A DNA stretch of 5,330 nt, from positions 1 through 5,330 of the forward strand of contig CAAGIU010000448.1 in the NCBI GenBank assembly GCA_900770015.1, read 5' to 3'. Origin of the DNA: an uncultured Oscillospiraceae bacterium (lineage in GTDB: Bacteria; Bacillota_A; Clostridia; Oscillospirales; Oscillospiraceae). The translations under genes were made by a program, and so were the position numbers. The notes beneath the pieces are model-generated. The model worked only from the letters and a program-made list of their open reading frames with translations. It was not told the origin of the DNA and made no database searches. Shown here piece after piece: positions 1 to 5,330 of the stretch. Each line of letters opens with the position of its first letter. The first letter of the stretch is position 1.

Positions 1-277
1 CGTCCTGTCCGGCAAGGACAAGGGCGTTAAGGGCAAGGTCCTGGTGGCCATGCCCGCTGAGAACAAGGTGATCGTGGAGAAGGTCAACGTCGCCACCTGC
101 CACACCAAGCCCCGCCGTCAGGGCGAGCAGGGCGGCATCGTGAAGAAGGAGACCCCCATCCGCTCCTGCAAGGTCGCTCTGTTCTGCAGCAAGTGCAACA
201 AGGGTGTCCGCGTCGGCTTCAAGACCGAGGGCGACAAGAAGATCCGCATCTGCCGCAAGTGCGGCGCCGAAATCTGA
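1..277 (+). CDS. rplX: 50S ribosomal protein L24 (uL24), 5'-truncated, zinc-ribbon form
   Basis: L24 is an early assembly initiator of the large subunit that binds 23S rRNA near its 5' end. The first complete codon is at base 2, and 91 residues are visible before the TGA at 275-277. The family is usually a little over 100 residues, so only about 10-14 N-terminal residues should be missing. Visible residues 2-13 carry the KOW-type segment (LSGKDKGVKGKV), followed by the typical NKVIVEKVNV and HTKP stretches and QGGIVKKE. The C-terminal part contains two CxxC pairs (visible residues 62/65 and 84/87, about 18 residues apart), which look like a zinc ribbon; many L24 proteins lack these cysteines. 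An in-frame GTG at 44 and ATG at 50 are internal, because L24 homology continues upstream of both. rplE follows after 18 nt. Identification is firm; zinc binding is inferred from the cysteine spacing. Confidence 0.96.
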   Translation, partial: VLSGKDKGVKGKVLVAMPAENKVIVEKVNVATCHTKPRRQGEQGGIVKKETPIRSCKVALFCSKCNKGVRVGFKTEGDKKIRICRKCGAEI

Positions 278-295
278 GAAAGGAGCGTTTGAATC

Positions 296-838
296 ATGGC
301 TAACAGAATGAAAGAGAAATATGTTGCTGAGATCGCTCCTGCTCTGAACAAGAAGTTCGGCTACAAGAGCGTTATGCAGATCCCCAAGCTGGACAAGATC
401 ATCGTCAACGTCGGCTGCGGCGAGAGCAAGAACAACGCCAAGGAGATCGAGGCAATCTGCAAGGATATCGCCACCATCACCGGCCAGAAGCCCGTGACCT
501 GCAAGGCCCGCAAGTCCGTCGCTAACTTCAAGGTCCGTGAGGGCGAAACCGTCGGCGTGAAGGTCACCCTCCGCGGCGACAAGATGTATGAGTTCCTGGA
601 CCGTCTGTTCAGCGTGGCTCTGCCCCGTGTCCGCGACTTCCGCGGCATCAGCCCCAAGTCCTTCGACGGCCGCGGCAACTACGCCTTCGGTCTGAAGGAA
701 CAGCTGATCTTCCCTGAAATCGAGTACGACAAGGTGGACAAGATCCGTGGTATGGATATCTGCATCTGCACCACCGCCACCAATGACGAGGAAGCCAAAG
801 AGCTGCTCACCATGCTCGGCGCTCCCTTCACCGCTTGA
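296..838 (+). CDS. rplE: 50S ribosomal protein L5 (uL5)
   Basis: L5 binds 5S rRNA, helps place the central protuberance of the large subunit and contacts the P-site tRNA and the small subunit. The 180-residue product has the usual family length. It shows the L5 signature area at about residues 61-77 ([14 protein letters not shown]), the FKVREG segment at 78-83, and the strongly conserved stretch at about 98-130 ([20 protein letters not shown], then [11 protein letters not shown]). [12 protein letters not shown] and RGMDI lie further on. The ATG is supported by an AAAGGAG site at 279-285, about 10 nt upstream, and by the family-like N-terminus. It carries five cysteines (41, 55, 69, 156, 158) with no CxxC arrangement. 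It lies 18 nt after rplX and 18 nt before rpsN, so is almost certainly co-transcribed with both. Confidence 0.98.
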   Translation: MANRMKEKYVAEIAPALNKKFGYKSVMQIPKLDKIIVNVGCGESKNNAKEIEAICKDIATITGQKPVTCKARKSVANFKVREGETVGVKVTLRGDKMYEFLDRLFSVALPRVRDFRGISPKSFDGRGNYAFGLKEQLIFPEIEYDKVDKIRGMDICICTTATNDEEAKELLTMLGAPFTA

Positions 839-856
839 TTTAGGAGGATTCAATAA

Positions 857-1042
857 ATGGCTAAGAAGTCTATGATCCTGAAGCAGCAGGCTGAGGCCAA
901 GTTCTCTTCCCGCCGCTACAACCGCTGCAAGATCTGCGGCAGACCCCATGCTTACCTGCGCGATTACGGCGTGTGCCGTATCTGCTTCCGCGAGCTGGCC
1001 TACAAGGGCCAGATCCCCGGTGTCCGTAAGGCCAGCTGGTAA
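857..1042 (+). CDS. rpsN: 30S ribosomal protein S14 type Z (uS14, zinc-binding)
   Basis: S14 is a late-assembling protein of the 30S head, near the decoding side of 16S rRNA. The 61-residue product is the short zinc-binding (C+) class typical of Firmicutes; the zinc-free class is about 90-100 residues. Two CxxC pairs, C24/C27 (CKIC) and C40/C43 (CRIC), form the expected zinc site. The C-terminal run [18 protein letters not shown] is nearly invariant in this class. The ATG follows an AGGAGG site at 842-847. In several Firmicutes a zinc-free S14 copy elsewhere replaces this one under zinc shortage; whether this genome has one cannot be seen here. The gene is followed by an unusual 278-bp gap instead of the normal short spacer before rpsH. 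Confidence 0.98.
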   Translation: MAKKSMILKQQAEAKFSSRRYNRCKICGRPHAYLRDYGVCRICFRELAYKGQIPGVRKASW

Positions 1043-1097
1043 GGTCGAGTTATTAATGTAAAACAGATTCGGGAAGTCCCGGGAAGATGGAGGAACG

Positions 1098-1126
1098 CTG
1101 ACGCCAGATAAGAAAGAATAGATAAT
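1098..1126 (+). promoter_or_regulatory. Weak sigma-A-like promoter candidate ahead of rpsH
   Basis: CTGACG (1098-1103) matches TTGACA at four of six bases and GATAAT (1121-1126) matches TATAAT at five of six, with a 17-bp spacer. If used, it would drive rpsH and the genes after it independently of the upstream promoter. AT-rich repeat DNA yields such -10 matches easily, so this is low confidence. Confidence 0.2.
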
Positions 1127-1144
1127 AGAGAATAGTGAATAACG
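1117..1144 (+). repeat. Degenerate 7-bp tandem repeat in the left arm
   Basis: Four consecutive heptamers read AATAGAT, AATAGAG, AATAGTG and AATAACG. The invariant AATA at each start gives a clear 7-bp period. They make up much of the left arm of the long inverted repeat. Confidence 0.65.
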
Positions 1145-1210
1145 ATGGTACCCGCTTCGCGGAGGATTTATTAAATAATTTCCGAAGGAAATACCGTTGT
1201 TATTATCCAT

Positions 1211-1237
1211 TATCTCTTATCTGATATCTCTTATCTG
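1211..1237 (+). repeat. Perfect 13-bp direct repeat in the right arm (14-bp period)
   Basis: TATCTCTTATCTG occurs at 1211-1223 and again at 1225-1237, separated by one base. The 14-bp period is twice the 7-bp period seen in the left arm. Read on the minus strand, the right arm resolves into heptamers such as AGATAAG, AGATATC, AGATAAG and AGATAAT, so both arms share the same periodic design. Confidence 0.8.
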
Positions 1238-1256
1238 CGAGCGCAGCGAGCCTCGC
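1235..1256. repeat. GC-rich overlapping palindromes at the element's right edge
   Basis: Several short inverted repeats overlap: CTGCG/CGCAG (1235-1246), GCGAG/CTCGC with a long loop (1237-1241 with 1252-1256) and GCGAG-C-CTCGC (1246-1256). GCGAGC also repeats directly at 1237 and 1246, 9 bp apart. The patch abuts the end of the AT-rich inverted repeat and may belong to the same element. Its function is unknown. Confidence 0.55.
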
Positions 1257-1270
1257 ATTCCCTGGATACC

Positions 1271-1296
1271 CCCGTATCTTAACGGGTTAAGCCCGT
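1271..1296 (+). promoter_or_regulatory. Overlapping, mutually exclusive hairpins in the rpsH leader
   Basis: Three perfect 5-bp stems share bases: CCCGT (1271-1275) with ACGGG (1282-1286); CTTAA (1278-1282) with TTAAG (1287-1291) around a CGGG loop; and ACGGG (1282-1286) with CCCGT (1292-1296). CCCGTA also occurs as a direct repeat 21 bp apart, about two helical turns. The block ends 8 nt before the rpsH Shine-Dalgarno. It could be an RNA switch, a DNA operator or chance; stems of 5 bp are weak, so the regulatory role is only a suggestion. Confidence 0.3.
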
Positions 1297-1304
1297 AACT
1301 TCTT

Positions 1305-1312
1305 AAAGGAGG
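1305..1312 (+). promoter_or_regulatory. Shine-Dalgarno site of rpsH
   Basis: AAAGGAGG is a strong match to the 16S anti-Shine-Dalgarno, with an 8-nt spacer to the ATG at 1321. It shows that rpsH keeps a normal, strong translation start despite the inserted DNA upstream. Confidence 0.9.
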
Positions 1313-1320
1313 ATATTAAC

Positions 1321-1719
1321 ATGCAAATCACCGATCCCGTAGCAGATATGCTGACCCGCATCCGGAACGCTAACTCTGCAAAGCACGAAACCGTGGATGT
1401 TCCCGCATCCAACCTGAAGAAGGCCATTGCTCAGATCCTGCTGGACGAGGGCTATATCAAGGCTTTCAATGTTGTCGATAATGGCAACCAGGGTACCATT
1501 CACATCACTCTCAAGTATCTGGCTAAGAAGCAGCAGGTCATTTCCGGCCTGAAGCGCGTCTCCAAGCCCGGCCTGAGAATCTACGCCGGTGCCGACGAGC
1601 TGCCCAAGGTTCTGAAGGGCCTGGGTATCGCCATCGTCTCCACTTCCAAGGGCGTCATGACCGACAAGAAGGCCCGCGAGCTGCACATCGGCGGCGAAGT
1701 CCTGGCCTTTGTCTGGTAA
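1321..1719 (+). CDS. rpsH: 30S ribosomal protein S8 (uS8)
   Basis: S8 is a primary 16S rRNA-binding protein that organises the central domain of the 30S subunit. In E. coli it also represses the spc operon by binding its mRNA near the start of rplE; no equivalent site was recognised here. The 132-residue length is normal. The N-terminus ([17 protein letters not shown]) is typical, [12 protein letters not shown] sits at about residues 77-88, and the C-terminal family signature lies at about 103-119 ([17 protein letters not shown]), followed by GGEVLAFVW. It is the first gene after the 278-bp insertion. Its stop codon overlaps the Shine-Dalgarno of rplF, which starts 13 nt later. Confidence 0.98.
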   Translation: MQITDPVADMLTRIRNANSAKHETVDVPASNLKKAIAQILLDEGYIKAFNVVDNGNQGTIHITLKYLAKKQQVISGLKRVSKPGLRIYAGADELPKVLKGLGIAIVSTSKGVMTDKKARELHIGGEVLAFVW

Positions 1720-1724
1720 GGAGG
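1717..1724 (+). promoter_or_regulatory. Shine-Dalgarno of rplF, overlapping the rpsH stop
   Basis: TAAGGAGG contains both the rpsH stop codon (1717-1719) and a strong AAGGAGG site, with an 8-nt spacer to the ATG at 1733. It decides the rplF start against the longer in-frame alternative. Confidence 0.88.
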
Positions 1725-1732
1725 ATTCGGAA

Positions 1733-2278
1733 ATGTCTAGAATTGGTAAGAAGCCGGTTATCATTCCGGCAAACGTCACGGTTGAGATTGCCGAGGGCAA
1801 CAACGTCACCGTGAAGGGCCCCAAGGGAACCCTGAACTACACCTTCCATCCCGACATGATCCTGAAGGTCGAAGGCAACGTTCTGACTGTTGAGCGTCCC
1901 GACGAGGAGCATCTGCACAAGTCCCTGCACGGCCTGACCCGCACTCTGCTGCATAACATGGTGGAGGGCGTGGAGAAGGGTTACTCCAAGACTCTGGAAG
2001 TCAACGGCGTTGGCTACCGTGCAGAGAAGAAGGGCAACCAGCTGGTCATGCGTCTGGGCTTCTCCCACGAGGTCTTCGTGGACGAGATCCCCGGCATCAC
2101 CATCACCGTTCCCGATCCCAACCACGTGGTCATCAACGGTATCGACAAGCAGGTCGTTGGTCAGTTTGCGGCGGAAGTCCGCAGCAAGCGTCCCCCCGAA
2201 CCCTACAAGGGCAAGGGCATCAAGTACTCCACTGAGGTCATCCGCCGTAAGGTTGGTAAGACCGGTGGTAAGAAGTAA
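1733..2278 (+). CDS. rplF: 50S ribosomal protein L6 (uL6)
   Basis: L6 binds 23S rRNA near the sarcin-ricin region and the factor-binding site. The chosen start at 1733 gives 181 residues beginning [12 protein letters not shown], the usual L6 N-terminus. An in-frame start at 1709 would add eight residues overlapping rpsH and is rejected, because TAAGGAGG at 1717-1724 is well placed for 1733. The protein has the expected two related domains: an N-terminal half with [10 protein letters not shown] (about 25-34) and a C-terminal half ending in the L6 signature [13 protein letters not shown] (153-165). It ends in a basic tail ([11 protein letters not shown]). The Shine-Dalgarno overlaps the rpsH stop, so translation of the two genes is probably coupled. 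Confidence 0.97.
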   Translation: MSRIGKKPVIIPANVTVEIAEGNNVTVKGPKGTLNYTFHPDMILKVEGNVLTVERPDEEHLHKSLHGLTRTLLHNMVEGVEKGYSKTLEVNGVGYRAEKKGNQLVMRLGFSHEVFVDEIPGITITVPDPNHVVINGIDKQVVGQFAAEVRSKRPPEPYKGKGIKYSTEVIRRKVGKTGGKK

Positions 2279-2293
2279 TGGAGGTGTGCCGAA

Positions 2294-2653
2294 ATGGTCA
2301 GCAAAATCAATAAGAATGCAATGCGCCTGAAGCGGCATGTCCGCGTTCGTGGCAAGGTCTCCGGCACTCCTGAGCGTCCCCGTCTGAACGTGTTCCGCAG
2401 CAATGCGAATATCTACGCCCAGATCATCGACGACGTCAACGGCGTAACTCTGGTTTCCGCCAATACGCTGGAGAAGGAATTTGAAGGCGCCACCGGCAAC
2501 TGCGAAGCTGCCAAGAAGGTGGGCACTGTCCTGGCCGAGCGCGCCAAGGCAAAGGGCATCGAGGAGGTCGTTTTCGACCGCGGCGGTTATGTTTACCATG
2601 GCCGTGTCGCTGCTCTGGCCGAGGGTGCCCGCGAGGGCGGCCTTCAGTTCTAA
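2294..2653 (+). CDS. rplR: 50S ribosomal protein L18 (uL18)
   Basis: L18 binds 5S rRNA together with L5 and joins the 5S particle to the large subunit at the central protuberance. The 119-residue product has normal length. A basic N-terminal arm (residues about 1-30, including [20 protein letters not shown]) is followed by [17 protein letters not shown], and the nearly invariant C-terminal stretch runs from [12 protein letters not shown] (94-105) through [12 protein letters not shown]. The ATG follows a TGGAGGTG site at 2279-2286, immediately after the rplF stop. Spacings are 15 nt from rplF and 18 nt to rpsE. Confidence 0.98.
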   Translation: MVSKINKNAMRLKRHVRVRGKVSGTPERPRLNVFRSNANIYAQIIDDVNGVTLVSANTLEKEFEGATGNCEAAKKVGTVLAERAKAKGIEEVVFDRGGYVYHGRVAALAEGAREGGLQF

Positions 2654-2671
2654 GGTAGAGGAGGAAAAGAA

Positions 2672-3178
2672 ATGGCTTACAATAAGACTCCTAACAATGA
2701 AGCTCCCGAGCTCATTGAGAAGGTCGTTTACCTGAACCGTGTCAGCAAGACCGTTAAGGGCGGCCGTGTCATGAAGTTCTCCGCTCTGGTGGTCGTCGGT
2801 GACGGCAAGGGTACCGTCGGTTACGGTCTGGGCAAGGCTGCCGAGGTTTCCGAGGCAATTCTGAAGGGCATCGCCGATGCCAAGAAGAACATGGTCAAGG
2901 TCTCCCTGGCCGGCAACACCATTCCCCACGATGTCATCGGCATCTTCGGCGCCGGCACTGTTATGATGAAGCCCGCTCCCGAAGGTACCGGCGTTATCGC
3001 CGGCGGCGCTGTCCGTGCTGTCATGGAAGCTGTCGGCATCAAGAACATCTGCGCAAAGTGCCTGCGCTCCAACAACCCCCAGAACGTTGTCAAGGCCACC
3101 ATGGCCGGTCTGACTTCTCTGCGTTCTCCCGAGCAGGTTGCTGCGATCCGCGGTAAGAGCGTCGAAGAAATTGTTTAA
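2672..3178 (+). CDS. rpsE: 30S ribosomal protein S5 (uS5)
   Basis: S5 lies on the back of the 30S subunit near the mRNA entry region and affects decoding accuracy; changes in its N-terminal loop give spectinomycin resistance in several bacteria. The 168-residue product matches family length. The double-stranded-RNA-binding-like S5 domain spans about residues 13-80, with [11 protein letters not shown] at 22-32 (the loop region linked to spectinomycin) followed by [21 protein letters not shown]. The C-terminal domain contains [20 protein letters not shown] (101-120) and [12 protein letters not shown] CxxC pair (C127/C130) stands where many S5 proteins lack cysteines. The ATG follows an AGGAGGA site at 2659-2665. 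An upstream GAG-rich region is spacer only. Confidence 0.98.
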   Translation: MAYNKTPNNEAPELIEKVVYLNRVSKTVKGGRVMKFSALVVVGDGKGTVGYGLGKAAEVSEAILKGIADAKKNMVKVSLAGNTIPHDVIGIFGAGTVMMKPAPEGTGVIAGGAVRAVMEAVGIKNICAKCLRSNNPQNVVKATMAGLTSLRSPEQVAAIRGKSVEEIV

Positions 3179-3192
3179 GGAGGGCAATTAAC

Positions 3193-3372
3193 ATGGCAAA
3201 CCTGAAAATTACGCTTGTTAAGAGCCTGAACGGTCGCCTGGAAAAGCACATCGCTACCGCTGAGAGCCTGGGTCTGCGCAAGATCGGACAGGTCAGCATC
3301 CAGCCCGACAATACCCAGACCCGCGGCAAGATCGCCAAGATCGGCTATCTGCTGAAGGTCGAAGAAGTCTAA
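3193..3372 (+). CDS. rpmD: 50S ribosomal protein L30 (uL30)
   Basis: L30 is a small peripheral 23S rRNA-binding protein. Translation from the ATG at 3193 gives 59 residues, normal for the bacterial family: an N-terminal strand [15 protein letters not shown], the characteristic [11 protein letters not shown] turn (about 25-35), [17 protein letters not shown] at the end, and a TAA at 3370-3372. Conservation of LGLRKIG and of the YLLKVEE ending, together with position between rpsE and rplO, makes the call secure despite the small size. The AAGGAGGG site (3177-3184) overlaps the rpsE stop codon, which suggests coupled translation. Confidence 0.97.
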   Translation: MANLKITLVKSLNGRLEKHIATAESLGLRKIGQVSIQPDNTQTRGKIAKIGYLLKVEEV

Positions 3373-3389
3373 TAAGGAGGAGAAGAAGA

Positions 3390-3830
3390 ATGAAGATCCA
3401 TGAACTCTCTCCTGTCGCAGGCTCCACCCAGGTGGGCAAGCGCAAGGGCCGCGGTACCGGTTCCGGCAACGGCAAGACCGGCGGTCGTGGTCACAAGGGC
3501 CAGAAGGCCCGTTCCGGCGGCAAGGTCCGTGTCGGTTTTGAAGGCGGCCAGATGCCTCTGGCCCGTCGTATCCCCAAGCGCGGCTTCAACAACATTTTCG
3601 CAAAGCCCCTGACCACCGTCAACGTGGCTCTGCTGAACTGCTTTGAGGACGGCGCTGTCGTCGACGCTGCCGCTATTGTCGAGGCCGGCATCGTTTCTGC
3701 TTGCCCCAATGGCCTGAAGGTCCTGGGCAACGGCGAGCTGACCAAGAAGATCACTGTCAAGGCTGCGGCTTTCTCTGAGTCTGCTAAGGTGAAAATCGAG
3801 CAGGCAGGCGGAAAGGCCGAGGTGATCTAA
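3390..3830 (+). CDS. rplO: 50S ribosomal protein L15 (uL15)
   Basis: L15 is an assembly protein of the large subunit with a long basic arm that penetrates 23S rRNA. The 146-residue length is normal. The N-terminal half is Gly/Lys/Arg-rich (about residues 15-50: [20 protein letters not shown], then QKARSGG), followed by [17 protein letters not shown] (50-66). The globular C-terminal domain ends with [13 protein letters not shown] and [15 protein letters not shown]. The start has an AAGGAGG site at 3374-3380. The last three codons and the stop (GAG GTG ATC TAA) also serve as the secY Shine-Dalgarno, and secY begins at the next base. Confidence 0.98.
   Translation: MKIHELSPVAGSTQVGKRKGRGTGSGNGKTGGRGHKGQKARSGGKVRVGFEGGQMPLARRIPKRGFNNIFAKPLTTVNVALLNCFEDGAVVDAAAIVEAGIVSACPNGLKVLGNGELTKKITVKAAAFSESAKVKIEQAGGKAEVI
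3819..3827 (+). promoter_or_regulatory. Extended Shine-Dalgarno of secY embedded in rplO
   Basis: GAGGTGATC is a nine-base perfect match to the complement of the bacterial 16S 3' end (AGGAGGTGATC). It lies entirely within the codons for the last residues of L15 (E-V-I). The GAGG core is 8 nt from the GTG at 3831, and this supports that start. Ribosomes translating rplO must cover the site, which favours termination-reinitiation coupling. Confidence 0.75.
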
Positions 3831-5105
3831 GTGTTACAGACACTTCGCAACGCCTGGAAAATCCCCGAACTGCGGAAGAAGATCCTGTTTACACTGTTCA
3901 TCCTGCTGATCTACCGTGTGGGCAACGTCATCCCGGTTCCTTATATCGACACCGCAATGCTGGCAAGCTACTTTGACAGCGTTCTGTCCTCCACCATCCT
4001 GGGCCTGTACAATGCAATGTCCGGCAGCGCCTTCTCCCGCGCCACCGTCTTTGCACTGGGCATCCAGCCCTACATCAACGCCTCCATCATCATCCAGCTG
4101 CTGACCATTGCGATCCCCGCTCTGGAGCGGCTGGCCAAGGAGGAGGGCGAAGAGGGCAAGAAGAAGATCGCTGCCATCACCCGCTATACCACCGTGGGCC
4201 TGGGCCTGCTGATGGGCTGGGCATACTACATGATGCTCAAGAACTACAGCGCCTCCGGCTACGCCATCATCACCCAGACCGGCATCATGCCCGCCATCGT
4301 CATCATCCTGTCCTTCACCGCCGGCTCTGCCTTCGTGATGTGGCTGGGTGAGCAGATCACCGAGTTCGGCATCGGCAACGGCATCTCCATGATCCTGTTT
4401 GCCAACATCATCTCCGGCATCCCCGGCATGGTGAACACCCTGATCCACATGGTGTGGTGGCAGATCGCCATCGTGGTTGTGGGCATGGCTGCTCTGATCC
4501 TGTTCATCGTCTTTATCAACGATGCGGAGCGCCGCATCCAGATCCAGTACGCAAAGCGCGTTGTGGGCCGTAAGATCTACGGCGGCCAGAACACCAACCT
4601 GCCCATCAAGGTGGCCATGTCCGGTGTTATGCCCGTCATCTTCGCCCAGTCCATCTGCTCTCTGCCCGCCACCATCTGCGCCTTCACCGGCCACACCAGC
4701 GGCTTCTGGTATGAGAACTTCTGGAGCTCCAACAGCGCTTTCTATGCCATCATCTACTTCCTGATGATTTTCTTCTTCAGCTGGTTCTACTCCACCATCC
4801 AGTACGATCCCGTGGAGATCTCCAACAACCTGCAGAAGAACGGCGGCTTCATCCCCGGCTTCCGCCCCGGTAAGCCCACCGCACAGTTCATCCAGAAGGT
4901 CATCAACAAGATCGTTATCTTCGGTGCCGTTTACCTGGGCATCGTTGCCCTGCTGCCCATCGTTGCCGGCGACCTGATGAGCGACGTCCGCAACCTGGCC
5001 ATCGGCGGTACTTCCGTCATCATCGTCGTGGGCGTTGCCCTGGAGACGGTGAAGGCTCTGGAGGCTCAGATGCTCATGCGGCATTACAAAGGCTTCCTGG
5101 ACTAA
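3831..5105 (+). CDS. secY: Preprotein translocase channel subunit SecY
   Basis: SecY forms the protein-conducting channel of the inner membrane with SecE and SecG, fed by SecA or by ribosomes. The 424-residue length and the family-typical N-terminus (MLQTLRNAWKIPELRKKILF) support the GTG start at 3831, directly after the rplO TAA. Ten membrane segments are visible, at about residues 18-35, 71-95, 115-135, 152-171, 180-205, 210-230, 264-283, 303-323, 358-379 and 387-405. The plug region lies at about 50-70. Signature regions are GIQPYINASIIIQLL (77-91) in TM2 and LGEQITEFGIGNGISM (172-187) at TM5. The cytosolic C4 loop (231-260, AKRVVGRKIYGGQ) and C5 loop (about 324-352, with GFRPGKPT and its conserved Arg345) are the SecA/ribosome docking loops in the family. 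It appears intact. Confidence 0.98.
   Translation: MLQTLRNAWKIPELRKKILFTLFILLIYRVGNVIPVPYIDTAMLASYFDSVLSSTILGLYNAMSGSAFSRATVFALGIQPYINASIIIQLLTIAIPALERLAKEEGEEGKKKIAAITRYTTVGLGLLMGWAYYMMLKNYSASGYAIITQTGIMPAIVIILSFTAGSAFVMWLGEQITEFGIGNGISMILFANIISGIPGMVNTLIHMVWWQIAIVVVGMAALILFIVFINDAERRIQIQYAKRVVGRKIYGGQNTNLPIKVAMSGVMPVIFAQSICSLPATICAFTGHTSGFWYENFWSSNSAFYAIIYFLMIFFFSWFYSTIQYDPVEISNNLQKNGGFIPGFRPGKPTAQFIQKVINKIVIFGAVYLGIVALLPIVAGDLMSDVRNLAIGGTSVIIVVGVALETVKALEAQMLMRHYKGFLD

Positions 5106-5330
<225 letters not shown>

Larger units (their letters stand above)
1105..1237. repeat. MITE-like long imperfect inverted repeat with two nested hairpins
   Basis: The left arm (1105-1150) and the right arm (1192-1237) are each 46 bp. 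Compared by hand as reverse complements they agree at 35 of 46 positions, and three mismatches would still pair as G-U in RNA. The outer ends match perfectly (CAGATAAGA against TCTTATCTG). The 41-bp centre contains two small perfect hairpins: CCGC-TTC-GCGG (1152-1162) and TTTCC-GAA-GGAAA (1179-1191). The arms are strongly AT-rich while the flanking genes are GC-rich. There is no transposase. The shape fits a non-autonomous miniature element or an intergenic palindromic repeat; the mobile origin is inference. A further CGCTG/CAGCG match (1096-1100 with 1244-1248) may extend the fold past a small internal loop. Confidence 0.75.
1043..1320. other. 278-bp non-coding insertion between rpsN and rpsH
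   Basis: No protein-coding gene is credible here: stops are frequent in all frames, and the small start-stop pairs, such as ATG at 1087 to TGA at 1099, encode only a few residues. All other gaps in the window are 0-18 nt, so this one is exceptional. In order it holds a short spacer with an imperfect CGGG/CCCG hairpin (1070-1081), a long AT-rich inverted repeat (1105-1237), a GC-rich palindromic patch (1235-1256), overlapping inverted repeats (1271-1296) and the rpsH Shine-Dalgarno (1305-1312). No GC stem followed by a T-run was seen, so no intrinsic terminator is called. Confidence 0.9.

Noticed and set aside
278..340. E. coli-like S8 autoregulatory binding site around the rplE start
   Set aside because: No S8-helix-like bulged stem could be recognised in the 18-nt spacer and early rplE codons by eye.
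1070..1081. CGGG-AAGT-CCCG hairpin after rpsN as a terminator
   Set aside because: The stem is only four perfect pairs and no T-run follows; the sequence continues GGGAAGATGG.
1105..1237. CRISPR array reading of the repeats between rpsN and rpsH
   Set aside because: The repeats are 7-14 bp and contiguous, lack unique spacers of uniform length, and are arranged as inverted arms.
1709..1732. Extended N-terminus of L6 from an upstream in-frame GTG
   Set aside because: It would overlap rpsH and add residues not found in L6; the AAGGAGG at 1718-1724 fits the ATG at 1733.
1303..1824. Minus-strand frame antisense to rpsH and the start of rplF
   Set aside because: A shadow of the conserved genes, with no credible domain and no ribosome-binding site examined as convincing.
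1655..3187. Very long minus-strand open frame (510 codons) antisense to rpsH-rpsE
   Set aside because: It lies opposite five highly conserved ribosomal genes; the GC-rich third positions of those genes suppress stops on the other strand. The product is low-complexity (L, D, G, H-rich), with no recognisable domain.
3834..5084. Long minus-strand open frame (416 codons) antisense to secY
   Set aside because: It mirrors secY codon for codon and gives a D/G/H-rich product unlike any protein family I know; a codon-bias artefact.

Overview
The window is a stretch of the conserved ribosomal-protein superoperon (end of the S10 block plus the spc block). All genes lie on the + strand in the order rplX (5'-truncated), rplE, rpsN, rpsH, rplF, rplR, rpsE, rpmD, rplO, secY, adk (3'-truncated). 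This is the standard Firmicutes order. The short 61-residue zinc-binding S14, strong AGGAGG-type Shine-Dalgarno sites before almost every gene, and proteins resembling clostridial versions all point to Firmicutes. Combined with strong C/G preference at third codon positions, this suggests a GC-rich Clostridia member, perhaps a gut Oscillospiraceae/Ruminococcaceae relative. The genus is inference and cannot be fixed from this sequence.

Layout: bases 1-277 hold the end of L24, with a C-terminal zinc ribbon. L5 (296-838) and zinc-type S14 (857-1042) follow at 18-nt spacings. Bases 1043-1320 are a 278-bp non-coding gap that breaks the otherwise very tight operon, where all other gaps are 0-18 nt. 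Most of this gap is an AT-rich, MITE-like long inverted repeat (1105-1237). Its arms are built from degenerate 7-bp repeats and enclose two small perfect hairpins. A GC-rich palindromic patch (1235-1256) and a compact set of overlapping inverted repeats (1271-1296) come next, just before the rpsH ribosome-binding site. S8, L6, L18, S5, L30 and L15 then run almost back to back to 3830. secY starts with GTG directly after the rplO stop codon, and its Shine-Dalgarno lies inside the last rplO codons. adk begins 18 nt after secY and runs off the window.

The genes work together as a growth-rate module. L24, L5, L6, L18, L30 and L15 build the large subunit (L5 and L18 with 5S rRNA), and S14, S8 and S5 build the small subunit. 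SecY is the membrane channel for proteins made by those ribosomes, and Adk balances adenine nucleotides. No novel protein system is present. The unusual content is the inserted repeat and leader-like structure between rpsN and rpsH, and the embedded secY ribosome-binding site.
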